Assembly: GCA_020809705.1 (NCBI GenBank)
Contig: CP085833.1
Coordinates: forward strand, 2,232,001 to 2,296,000
Origin: Calonectria ilicicola
Taxonomy: Eukaryota > Ascomycota > Sordariomycetes > Hypocreales > Nectriaceae
Reading direction: 5' to 3'
Length of the DNA: 64,000 nucleotides
Shown here: positions 1-10,917 of the stretch, one piece after another
Layout: every line of letters starts with the position of its first letter
How positions within the stretch are numbered: the first letter of the stretch is position 1
The notes under the pieces: generated by a model
What the model was told of the DNA's origin: nothing
Seen by the model: the letters and a program-made list of their open reading frames with translations, nothing else
Database searches by the model: none
Made by a program: the position numbers and the translations under genes

Positions 1-2015
1 TCAAGTTGTGTGAGCACTTGCTGATGTGTCTGGCATTAGGCATGCTGGGACGGATGAAGCTTAGTAAAATTATCTCCGATTTATTTTAGCAGTCACTTTG
101 TTAGTCATATGCTAATTTTCTTTCCATTATATCGGACGTTTTGTCCAATAACCCAAAGTGCTGCCAGCCAATGTTAAGTTACAAATCCAAACGTCGAGAT
201 TTAAGGACAAACAACGCAACCCGCCAGGCCCTCAAGGCCGATAACCCATTCTCCAGATATTGATATGAGACTTCACCCATCATATCTTTGAGTGAAAGGA
301 ATGTTGATAATAAGAGAGAATATAGGGTTTATCCGTACTTAGCAGTGTAGTAGGTACTGTCAGGATTAAGATATCTCAAAGCATAAATCGTGACCAATCC
401 ACATAGGAAGTTCCTATATTAACTCTGCATTTTGAAGTTCTATCCTAACGTATCTTTAAATTCTTTGAATCCCTTATCTAGCCGGAGTGCCGAGTTTTGA
501 AGCACCCAGCCAAAATAGTATACCCCATGGCAAATCCCCACCGTTGATCGTGGACGGGAACAATATGATTTTCTGTCACAATATCGGTGAAGATATTCAT
601 CTCGCCCATCGCTCATCAGTTAGGGCACTAGTCTTTGATTCTATCCTCCAGGATTTCGACCCGTAAAAATGTGAGCTACTAGCATTTATGGTCATTCCGA
701 AATTGAACTAAAAGAAATGACCAGAAGTTAGTTTGAGGGCTAATGTAATACGGTGGGTAGCATATTATCGGTGTATCCCAATCTTGGGAAAGTCAGAGTT
801 AAAAAATCTGGGAGACCACGATCCCTTCGTAACATTACAATCATACGGTTACAAAGCTCTGCTGCACATGATCTCTTTAATATAGTATTTATCAAGGCAA
901 CTCAAAAGCAATTGCCATTTTGAAGCAGAGTATAAAGTTGATATGTTCGACTTTTTGGGCATTATTATTGCAATCGCTGAGCACCCGTTGATTGTCGAAA
1001 GTCATCATAACCTTTATACGACAAGACATGCTCAGGTTTGGTTTTCTGCCGATTTCTTGTGAGTTATCCCCCAAGGGTCCATAATAATCTATCTATAGTC
1101 AGCCCGAGTTTATTGCGCACATAAAGCAAATGCAATCGTGTCAACAAAGTAAAACGACACAAACCGACTGCTTAGAGCACAAGGATGATCGGTTCGGAAT
1201 AGGAAGACAACAAAATTTCAATACGCAATACACTTGTTGGTGGGCTGACACGGACAGCAATTCATTGCATGTCCACCACCAAACAATGCCGATGCCATAA
1301 AACACCGTCTCAGCATCACAGGCTCATCACTATAAATCAACACCAGTTTGGCCTGACCTCCCCAACGCCAGCAATCGTCAACACAAATGCGAACCCGTGG
1401 CTGATACAAACGCACACTTGCACTAGACACATACACCCGGCCAGACAGACTGCCATACGCCCTGAGATGCTACGCAAACCCACACATAACATGCGCCGCT
1501 CTCCTCACCCAGACCACCAGCCGTCAATCATAAAAAGCCATCAGATGATTACTCGAGATACATTCTAGGTAGAGCCATCTGCAACCTCCTATTGGGCTAG
1601 CAGGCCAAATCATCGGTCCACCCATTCACTATAAGAACCCATTTTTCTTGATTTTTCTGCTCGTCGTAGCCAAGGCGTCGTCCTAGGGAAAGGAAAAACG
1701 AAACCGCTGTTTTGTGGCTAAATCCATGACCTGTTCCCCCTTGCCACCTGTCCTCAAAGTATTACAAGGTGTCGGTTCTTCGTCGACGTCGAGATCAACC
1801 ACGATTTTGGAAAGATTCCAGCATCAGTTTCTCCCAGTTTTGTTGCACGCATGAAGGAAATTGAATCAGAGAATGAATCGCAGTAGAAAGGAAATGGGTT
1901 GAGACAAGAAGTCGTGCCACCCTAGAAAAGAAAAAAACACAAATGAAATATCGTCATGGGGACTCTTCATCACAGTCCAAGCCTTGTTCCGCCGTCGACA
2001 TCAACATCAGCAGAT
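1..2015. other. Gene-free left flank, AT-leaning
   Basis: No reading frame here looks like a conserved protein, and stop codons are frequent in all frames of the first 1.1 kb, which reads AT-richer than the rest of the window. This could be ordinary spacer or old repeat sequence mutated beyond recognition. No terminal repeats or transposase motifs were seen. The last few hundred bases are the 3' flank of the Gbp2-like gene. Confidence 0.6.
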
Positions 2016-3915
2016 CTACATGATCTGGTCCTGTGTTAGACCGCCGTGAGCCTCAGTCTCCATGACATCACCTCCCTGTTGGTTGAGGTACTTGACAAAA
2101 CTCAAGTTGAGAGGGCGGCCGCCATACTGGTAACCCTGAAATTTGGCAATGGCCGTTTCGGCAGTCTCGGGCGTGTCGAAACGAACAACACCAGTGCCTC
2201 GGGAACGTCCACTGGGTTCGTACTGGATTTCGGCTTGTTCAACCTTGCCAATAGTGGTAAAGAGTTCAACCAAATCATCGTTGCTTGTAGACCAAGGAAG
2301 CTACCAAAGAGTTAGTCAATAAAACAGCGCCGTCGGACGTATACACCTACGTTGCGAACGAAAATAATCTCGTTTCTCTCAGTTCCGGCAGTAGCAAAAT
2401 CAGTGAAAGGATTAGGGGGGACAGAAGCAGCAGCGGGAGCCTCAAAGCCGCCGGGGGCACCAGAGAAACCGCCGCCTCGGCCGCCGAAGCCGAAGCCACC
2501 ACGACCACCGCCGAAGCCTCCGCGGCCGCCGAACCCGCCGCCGAACCCACCTCGCATGCCGCCCCCGTAGCCTCCTCGGAAGCCCATTCCAGGGCCGCTG
2601 CCTGCATATCGGTCCTCACGAACCTCAAGGACACGGCCTTGCCAATCATAGCCGTTGAACTGCTGAATGGCATTTCGGGCGTCATCGGGACTCTCGAACA
2701 CGACGATTCCAGACCCCTTAGGTCGCCCATCAGGGCCGACGTGGACATCGGCGCGAACGACACCTCCAGCCCGAGCTACACAAATTCAAGTTAGATTAGC
2801 TCCACATCGAACCCGTCCGCCCCAGAGGCGGGAACGGAAACTACATACCTGCTTGTCGGAAGAGGTCCTTTAGATCCTGCCAGCCGACGTTGAAGGGAAG
2901 CTATAGACTCAAGTTAACAATCTATACCGAGGGGAACAGAAATAGGGGAGCAACAAACGTTGGCAACGTAGATCTGACGACCGCCGCCTCCAGGGGCACC
3001 GCCCCCATACCCGGGGTTGAAGCCACCACCAGGCATTCCGCCGCCAAAGCCGCCGCGGTTACCACCAGTGGCGCCAATGAATCGAGGCTCTGCCTCGCGG
3101 TCCTAGAGCTCGGAGTTAATACTGGTGCTCGGTTTACAAGGGATAAGAACCCTCTCACCTCTCGAACGTAGACAAGGCGACCCATGAGGTTCTGGTTGCT
3201 GAGCTGGGCAACAGCCTGTTGAGCTTGCTCCCGCGTAGCATATTCCACAATACTGCAATTGATTAGCTCCGCGCAGACAACAGAATGATTCAGAAGCGCA
3301 ACTTACCCGCATCCCTACAATCACCACAGGACAACGTCCCAACCCGTCAACCCAACCATCCACAAGGCCAAGAGGGAAGAAAACCACAAAAGAAAGCCAA
3401 CCAAAGACTACGCGATGAAGCCCACCTTCGACATTCCGTTTGGAAGCAATAGCACGTCGGCAAAAAGCACCTCTCCAGCTAGATCACCATCTCGTCAGTC
3501 CCACGTCACTCCTCCAAAGAATCCGCGGCATCGAAGCCTCACCCTGTCTCATGAAATCCTTCAGATGGTGCCACTTGACATCGTAAGAAAGGTTGCCGAC
3601 GTAGACTCGGCGGTCTTGCTGGGATGATTCGCGAATGTTGTTCATCATTTGTTCTCGTGCGGCAGCCCTCTCCTCGTATGATCGATGAGGAACTTGTCCA
3701 CTATATCCTGCACTTGGTCCTCCGCCGGGGGCACCTGTGCTAGTCATGGGCGAGCGATCACGGCCTCGGCGATAATCGTCCCGACTTGCTGATCGGCTGC
3801 GGGGGGAATAGGACCGGCGTCGATTTGAGCGACCAGGGCTTCTTGAGCGTCGTCGAGGTGACCGGGACCTTTCGCGCTGGTTTCGGTTAGCTGGAGGACG
3901 AGGAGATGGTTCCAT
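2016..3915 (-). CDS. GBP2: Three-RRM mRNA-binding protein, Gbp2/Hrb1-like
   Basis: Predicted 477-residue RNA-binding protein. An Arg/Ser-rich N-terminus (residues 1-65, [15 protein letters not shown]) precedes RRM1 (about 101-175, RNP2 RVYVGNL), a Gly-rich linker, RRM2 (about 218-295, RNP2 QIYVANL), a long RGG/GGF tract (about 300-350) and RRM3 (about 376-455, EIIFVRNLPW). This is the order of yeast Gbp2/Hrb1, SR-like proteins that load on nascent mRNA and take part in nuclear mRNA quality control and export. Exons on the minus strand: 3543-3915, 3426-3478, 3307-3314, 3159-3252, 2959-3102, 2849-2900, 2351-2775, 2016-2300. The third is an 8-nt microexon that restores the frame and supplies the conserved GCG before IVEYA. 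The donor at 2958 is GTTTGT. The leader on the minus strand is strongly pyrimidine-rich. The family call is firm; orthology to Gbp2 rather than another three-RRM protein is inferred. Confidence 0.88.
3307..3314 (-). other. 8-nt microexon of the Gbp2-like gene
   Basis: The eight bases GGATGCGG are flanked by TAG on the 5' side and GTAAGT on the 3' side (minus strand). They encode G-C-G across phase 0 to phase 2 and join exon 2 (ending MSK) to exon 4 (IVEYA). Leaving it out shifts the frame inside RRM1. Confidence 0.8.
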
Positions 3916-5688
3916 TCCCCTAGGCGAGGCGAGAGAGGCGATGTGTGAAATGCGGAGGACGAGGGGTAGTAAGCGAAGGTGAGAATGCGGCGAGCCAGGA
4001 CGGGAGAGCTGGGTGGGGGCGAGTGCCGCGCGCTCGAAGCAACAAGTGATTCACTCCCCGAGGAAACAGTGAATAGCCGCTTAGCCTCTCAGGCGCCAAA
4101 CGCCGGTGACGGCGCACAGCGACAGCCGCAATAGCGACCTTCTTGGGGAAGGCAGTCGCAACAACATGTTTCGGGTGAACGGAAACTGCCGAGGGCCTCA
4201 CGCATTCCGCAACACCAATGATCTGACTTTCAGGTGAAGCGGGGGCAAAGAGGCTCGAAAACGGCCAGGCACATCCGCAGTGTAATGGCGCGGGGGAGAG
4301 GCATATGCCCTCGCGCAGAGTGACAAGAGGATTGTGTAGAGGTAGGATATGGGGACGAAATCGAAAGAAGACTTAGACTACTCACGGGTCGGTAGGTATC
4401 GCCTGAATCAGCTAGAGAAAGGTAAGCGTTAGGAACAAAACTCAAGAAAAGGTCTCCGTGTTTGAGCCAACGGCAAGCAAAGCGAAGGAAGACGAAGAGT
4501 TGTTGAAATAACGGGGAGTGAGGGTAGCTAGGTCGAAGTGGTGGAGGGGTGGCAGAGGTAGAGGGGAGCGGCGAGTGGATCGGGCGGGAAACATGCAGGT
4601 AAGGGGGTTTGATAATGCAGTGTATTGGGGGAAGGCGAGGGCAAGAAGTGGTCGGAAGACGTCTTCGGGTGAAATGGGGCCTCCGAGGTGCATCAGGCAA
4701 GAGGTGGTATCACATTGATTGATGAGGACACTCCAGGAGTGGAAGGGTAGGAGCAACAGGCGGGAAGCTCAAGCTCTTGGGACAAGTCCACGCTCAGGCG
4801 TGCGCGGGTTTGGGCTTTCGAGGCTCCAGCTCAGGCTCGGGTTCAGGCTGAGGCTCAGGGCCGGGCCGTCTGAGCAGGCTCTGGGGAAGCAGACTGGGGA
4901 GAGGAAGGTAAAGCAGAGCGGGAGAAGAGGAGGAAGGGAGAGAGGTGCGGGTAGAGCTGAGTAGCGACACGCTTCTCGACAGGCGCAAACGCGCGTCAAG
5001 TCCAGCAGAAGAGTCGCCGAAGAGGCCAGCAGCAGGCAGAGGGGGACAGAGGAAGCAATCGAAGGCGATGACATACCCATGGCAACTGTGCTCTACAAGA
5101 AAGAGACCTTTTGGGGGTGTGGGAGGGTGTCCTTGTCGCGTGGTGAGCGACGAGCAACCAGTCTGGATAGGCGGAGGGCAGCGTGTCCGGTGTCCACGTC
5201 GCAAATGGACTGCGGGATAGCTAGGTACGGTCAGAGCAGGCAAAAACAAGCCACTGGTCCGGAGTCAGCCAGAGAACGTCGAATGTCGCATAAATGCAAG
5301 CTGGCTGCAGCACGGGCGATTCGTGTCGGGCTTGCTTGGGCTTTGGGGAGGGGGGAGGAACAACTGGGGCAGCGCGAAGAAAGCAGCTGTTGACGGCGGT
5401 CTCGTCTCTCAGTGCCTTGTCTGTCGCAAAAAGAAAAGACGCGTTGATGAGGTGGAGGGGGACCAGGCGACGAATGAGATGACCAGACCCGGGAGGCGAC
5501 TAGGGGGTCCGCGATGCAAGCTACCCTACCCTTTCGTACCTACATTAAAATGGGTACCGAGTATGGCGTACCACGGCCACAAACGACAAATCGGCAGCGA
5601 ACGAAGAGATAGCGCTCAGGGGTGTGTCTTGCTTGTCAGAGGGGAGCAAGGAATCCCAACGGCGAGGTTGGGCTTTGCTCTTGGGGTC

Positions 5689-5709
5689 TTTTTTTTTTTT
5701 TTTTTTTTT
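5689..5709. repeat. Poly-T tract, 21 bp
   Basis: Uninterrupted run of 21 T, read directly. It lies in the gene-free interval and has no assigned role. Confidence 0.9.
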
Positions 5710-6005
5710 CCCTCCCTGTCACGTTGGGTCGGCGCGTTGATTTGGCGACTGCAGGTGATTGGAAGACAACAGCTGCATTGGGCAAATTAGCAGAGGTACC
5801 AACAAGGTACTGCACGCGCAACCCGAAGGCCTGTGCCAAGCACGGTTCCCAAAGTCTCTTAAGGATGCACGTCGTAGTGTCCAGACGGCCGCTATTTGGA
5901 GCTAATGGCTGCAGATCTCACCAGCAATAGCGACGGGGGAGAGTGAGCGGGCTGCAATGCGGCACCCACGGGCTTGGTGGACTAATTCGCTCCCGCAGCA
6001 AAGGG

Positions 6006-6032
6006 CAGCTCCAGCTCCAGCTCCAGCTCCAG
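6006..6032. repeat. CAGCTC hexanucleotide tandem repeat
   Basis: About 4.5 perfect copies of a 6-bp unit, read directly. It is a likely length-variable microsatellite. Confidence 0.85.
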
Positions 6033-9000
6033 ACCGCGCGGACGACCGAGGGCCTGCTGTTGGTCCATGGGTTCCGACCCAGGCGGTCACAGGGCTGAAT
6101 GTGGCAGAGGAGGGGCACCATCCAACGAGAGTTTAGTGAGCCAGCTCCAACAGCTTGATTCGCCTCCCAGCTCGTGTGCTCCCGTGTCGTATGCACCACA
6201 ATGACCTTGTCCTTGTCCCAGGGCGTATGTCTCTCTCCCGTCACTTCTCGGCCACGGCGAGTGATTCAATTGGCACGGGTTGGCGGCGGCGGTTGGTGGT
6301 GGTGCAAGGTGAAGCTTGGTGGCGTTGATTACCCTTGTCTTAACAGGGCAGGTACCTCGTTACGGCAGGCGGTTTCAGCAAGAGACAATGCCGGAACCTG
6401 CAAGTCGCTGGCACCACGATGCCCGTCAGTCACAATCACAGTCGCATCCATGCTTCATCGTCGTGATTGGGGTTAGCCAGGGAGGGAATCCGCTCCATGG
6501 TGGATAACGAAGCTCGGGTTTACGTATGGGGCACAGAGTATGACCCAGGCTCACAGCTTGAGAGGGTCCGGGTATGGGCATGAGATGGGAGCTTAATTGC
6601 CAGGCATATTTGTAGACGTAATTCACCATGCTGGCTTCGGCAGATGGACAATGAGAGGTACCCAGCCCCTCCAGCAGTACACCCAAGCACATGAAGACTT
6701 GTGCCGGTCAAAAATTTCAGGTGTATTCAAAAAAGGAATTGCAGATTAATACTCGAGTCTTTCATCGCCAACCGGCCTGGCCGCGAATTGAAGGCAATTC
6801 CAGTCGGGTGCCGAGACGCGGTTGTGGTGGGTTGTTCAAGAAGTTAGTCGGATGTGAGTAGCTGTCAGTCGAGCGGAGAATCTGCGACATGCATATGCTA
6901 GGCATGTTGTGAAAACCCATCTACAACACCGAGACTATGACACGCCCGGAGTGAAAGCTACCTGTGTTTCACTCCCATTTCATCGCCAACCAATTTTTTT
7001 CCTCTCTTGCGCTGAGGCATCCAGTAGGGCAAGGAACCCTCTACGAAAAAACAAGACAGCCAAGCTAAAGCTCAGCCCGTCAGCACTGTGGCAGCCTTGC
7101 CCTTGAACCCAGTCGACTTGAAATCCCTCGCTGACCTCCGGTTCATATGCATGAAAGCGACGTATACCGTGCCTCTCGGACACTAATAACACCGTATAGT
7201 CAGTCAGTCCTCCATCCCAACAATACATTTCGCATGTACCCCATACAATGACCCCAGCCTCAGCGCGTTTGTCCGCCTGTCTTTTATCCACAATCACGAA
7301 GGCGAGTGCTACGCAAAACTTACAGCTTCATGGCCCTCTTAGCCACTGCACCCAGCTTGTTCGGGCACTCGCATCAGCCATGGTCCAGGGACCCCGACTA
7401 ACACATCTGATTCACATGCGATCTGCACCCAATAGCCCCAGCACTTTGCACTTGTGCTGGTGCTTGTCTATACCCTCCACTGGTTCCTACCCACCCACTG
7501 ACGTGCTCAGCAAAATGGATGGGCACCCACCGACATGCGCCCAGCAAGCCCCGGCGCAGTCAGCCAACATGCCGCCCGCCACCGAGCCCTCTGTGTCGCG
7601 CGGATCCCGCCGCTGCCTAAGGTCACATATACGACATTGACTCAACCTGGTTCTCACCAGACTCACCTTTGCACACGCTGGTTGGATCCCTGATGTGCTT
7701 CAGGCACACAATCCAAACACACAATGTGTTTCTCGTCAGCAATGCCATATCACCCAACTTGGCCGAAAATTTATGACTGATAAGTTCTAGTTATAGTTAA
7801 TTGCCGTGTGTGGGGCACTGCTGATGGCGGAATGGCCCAAGAGATGGCCAACGCCATCAGCTCGCGCCAGCCAAGCTCGTTGGTGGACCATGGACTGCAA
7901 GCCGCTCGAAGCGGCTTGATACATGATGCCGACAAACCCTTGTCTGCATCACCTCAGTGTTCACACACCAATATTCTCTTGGGCATTGATCCCGATGAGA
8001 CGCTGAGCTGCGACTCTTGCCAAGACCGAATTGACAGCCGCTGCAGCATTCTCTCGTCGTGGTTGCAAAACGCAGGCCAACCAAGTAATTGTCAGTCAAG
8101 GTGAAGGATGCAACGAATGAAGCCATCGTGCATGACCATCTCGGATTCCAGCATCCTGCGGAATCCACGCCTCCAGCCCACGTCCCACATTGTACCTAAG
8201 CGGTCTCGGCCAAGCATAGCACGGAGTTGACGGTTTCCTCTGTAAATCCCAAGTTGATATCCTCAGTCAAAACTTGACCCATCAAGGCTATCGGGACAAG
8301 CCCGTCCTGCTTTAGAATTTGTGTGTTTGAAGACTACGGCCATTGTTTCAGGGAGTCGATTCGTCACACACTCTCTCTCGACCTCGCTGTCGTGGAAGGT
8401 AATGGTTCCGATTGCAGCCCAGTCCGTCTTTGGAATCAATGGCATCACTCGCCGCGCATTGCAGGGGGTGGCGAACAGACAGCCAGAGTTGGGAAGCCGG
8501 ACAAGGACCGTACCAGTTGCTCCAGCACTCCCATTTCCATCCGAAACTGTGTATCATGCAGGCCTCTCCGCCGTTGCAGCCTCGAACTGGTGGTGGGTGT
8601 GGACAACTACCTTGGTTGATATCGGAGTGCCAATTACAACGCCGTACGAATAGAGTTCGCACCGTTGCACACTTTTCCCAGCATGCTGTTATATTGCGGC
8701 GCTTGCAATTGAAATCTCTTTCGGTTTTACGATTGCTTCCGAAGGTCAAATCCTCGGCAGGAGCCTGACAATCAAGAAGTAACGCATACGTCGACGTCGT
8801 GGGGCACATTCACCAAGCCGTGCGGGCGGATCCAAGCCACGCCGGATGGGCTATGTCCTAGTGAGGCTGGTCTCTGGCATGACGGACCTGTCCCCCGGAT
8901 AATCAATGCGACTGGTTGGCTTGAGAGGGAAATGGTGCATGGCTTCAAACAGGCCTACCAACAACCAACCTGGCCTAAAAGTCTGCCAGATACCCGCTGT

Positions 9001-9776
9001 GTCCACCGGTGTTGTGGGGCATCGATGAAATTCAAAGTGCCGGTTTAAAATGGATGGGCACCGGGTAAGCCGCTATCATCAACGCACACTGTTAGTCCAA
9101 AAGGGTCTTGCAGGGTAACCTAGGCGGGCTGTGTCCCATAGGCGAATACCGTGAATCCAACGGGATACTCGAAACGGACCAAAACCATGCTAGATCTGAT
9201 CATCAAGGTTGTTAGCGGATCCACGATATGCACTCTACACTCATATTGGACTCTAGGGAGCAATCCGGGTGGAGTATTATTTATAGTTGAGTTCATGCCC
9301 TGGGCATGGAATGGACGGTGAAAGAAGTTTACTTGTAAATTCAAAGGCTTCTGCGTATTTGAAGGATGTGGGGGAATGTTATGTACCAGTAAGGCTGTTT
9401 GGGATGAGGATGGCATGGCGTGAACCAGTCTAACCATCCAACAGTTTATGGCCAGTTTCCGTTTTGTGTCGAGAGGCAGATAACTGCAACGAACTGCGAC
9501 TCTACAGAAGTGCTTTAAACTGAGTCTGAAATGGACACAAATTCAATTAATATTAGAGAGAATGCACTGGATGGTCCCGGGTAACAAAGAAGTGGCCCGA
9601 GCCCCCAGCTAATCGCCCCACGTTAAACTGCCATTTTGGAAATATGCCCGCGCAATTGGGAAATTCGCAGCCTCAGCATCGAGACTCGAACGATACACGA
9701 TTCGACATCAATCTACGCTGCTACATCCCTAGCTGACGATTGACCCGGATAAAGTAGCCAGGATAATATAGCAGCA

Positions 9777-10601
9777 ATGTCGGTGTCTGCTCGCCTCATC
9801 CCCAGGCAATGCGCAAGGCGCATTCCCCGACTCGCCGCAACGCAGCAAATTGCCAACCGCCTGTATCACTCATACGACCACCCTTCGCCTCCGGGTCCAT
9901 TTGGCAATGCCGAAAGGACCATACTAGCCGCTGCATATAAGCATATTCCCGAGCATGGCTTCTCGCAACGAGCACTGGGCCTTGGTGCCCGCGACGCCGG
10001 ATATCTGGACATCAGCGCCAGCGTTCTCCCCGAAGGACCTTTCACCCTTATCAAATACCACCTTGTCTCCCAACGAGAGGCTTTGGCAGCCCGAAATAAG
10101 GAGCTCTTCGGGGAAGACGACAAGTCGGGGATCGCTACACGGGTGGAGGAATTGACTTGGGAGCGGTTGATGGCGAATCGGCACGTCCTAGACCGATGGC
10201 AAGAGGTGCGGCTGGGGCTCCAACAGCGCAACCAAGATCAAGTCAATTTGCTAACATTGTCTCTGTAGGCATTGGCCATAATGGCCCAGCCGAGCTACGT
10301 ACCTGCATCCCTAAAGGAGCTGGCCGCCTTGTCTGACGAGATATGGTTCCTTGCTGGCGACAAGGCCGTCGATCCCTCGTGGTACACCAAGCGCGCAAGC
10401 TTGTCAATGATCTACAGCACCAGCGAATTGTTTATGACCAATGACCGATCGCCTGACTTTATCGAGACGAGACAGTTTCTCCAAAGAAGGCTTAGCGAGG
10501 TCAAGTCTCTCGGTGGCATTGTCGGATCCCTTGGCCAGTGGGCTGGTTTCACTTTCAGTGCTGGTGTCAACATCCTGAGAAGCAAGGGGGCTCGCATTTA
10601 A
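9777..10601 (+). CDS. COQ9: Ubiquinone biosynthesis protein COQ9
   Basis: Predicted 253-residue mitochondrial protein of the COQ9 family, a lipid-binding component of the coenzyme Q synthesis complex that presents intermediates to Coq7. The N-terminus (about residues 1-30) is rich in Arg, Ser and Ala without acidic residues, as expected for a matrix-targeting presequence. The body begins with the family's SYDHP and AERTILAAAYKHIPEHGF elements. The C-terminal half carries a DEIWFLAGDK and DPSWYTKRA block typical of the family. Exons 9777-10205 and 10269-10601 flank a 63-bp intron (GTGCGG...TGTAG) in phase 0. Length matches the family. A possible polyadenylation signal AATAAA lies at 10689-10694. 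The gene converges on SMC6. Confidence 0.93.
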
Positions 10602-10917
10602 AATAATATGTCCCAGAGGGTATCTTCCTAGCCCTCAACTGCCTGTATAATAGTGTATGAATCATGTAGAACCATGTCTACCCATCAAAATAAAACAAAA
10701 ATAAGAACAACATTGTCGTCCTCCATAGAAACTCTGAGATTATACTAGGTTCCTCCCATCCAGCTGCATTTCTTTCTTCTGGGACCAAGATACCATCATG
10801 ACCTAAAACTCCAGGGCTTCCAATCCTCCACACCAACGCCAAAAGCGCCATACTAGTACCACCGATAACACCTAGCTCCCATAGGTCTGCATCTATTCAT
10901 GTTACCCTACTTGGCCT
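10602..10917. other. Convergent 3' spacer COQ9/SMC6
   Basis: 316 bp between two stop codons. It holds an A-rich segment with AATAAA at 10689-10694, a candidate polyadenylation signal for COQ9. Nothing else was seen. Confidence 0.6.

Larger units (their letters stand above)
3916..9776. other. 5.9 kb gene-free interval
   Basis: No convincing protein-coding gene was found. From about 4.2 to 5.5 kb the plus strand is strongly purine-rich, so the minus strand is CT-rich, consistent with promoter and leader of the Gbp2-like gene. Low-complexity tracts include GGCTCA-type repeats (about 4815-4863), a T21 run (5689-5709) and a 27-bp CAGCTC repeat (6006-6032). A minus-strand stretch at 8263-8692 is open apart from one TGA and is described in the findings. 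The last part holds the COQ9 promoter. Confidence 0.55.

Noticed and set aside
2352..2570. Pro/Lys-rich plus-strand frame
   Set aside because: It is antisense to the Gly-rich tract of the Gbp2-like protein; composition follows from the GGN codons.
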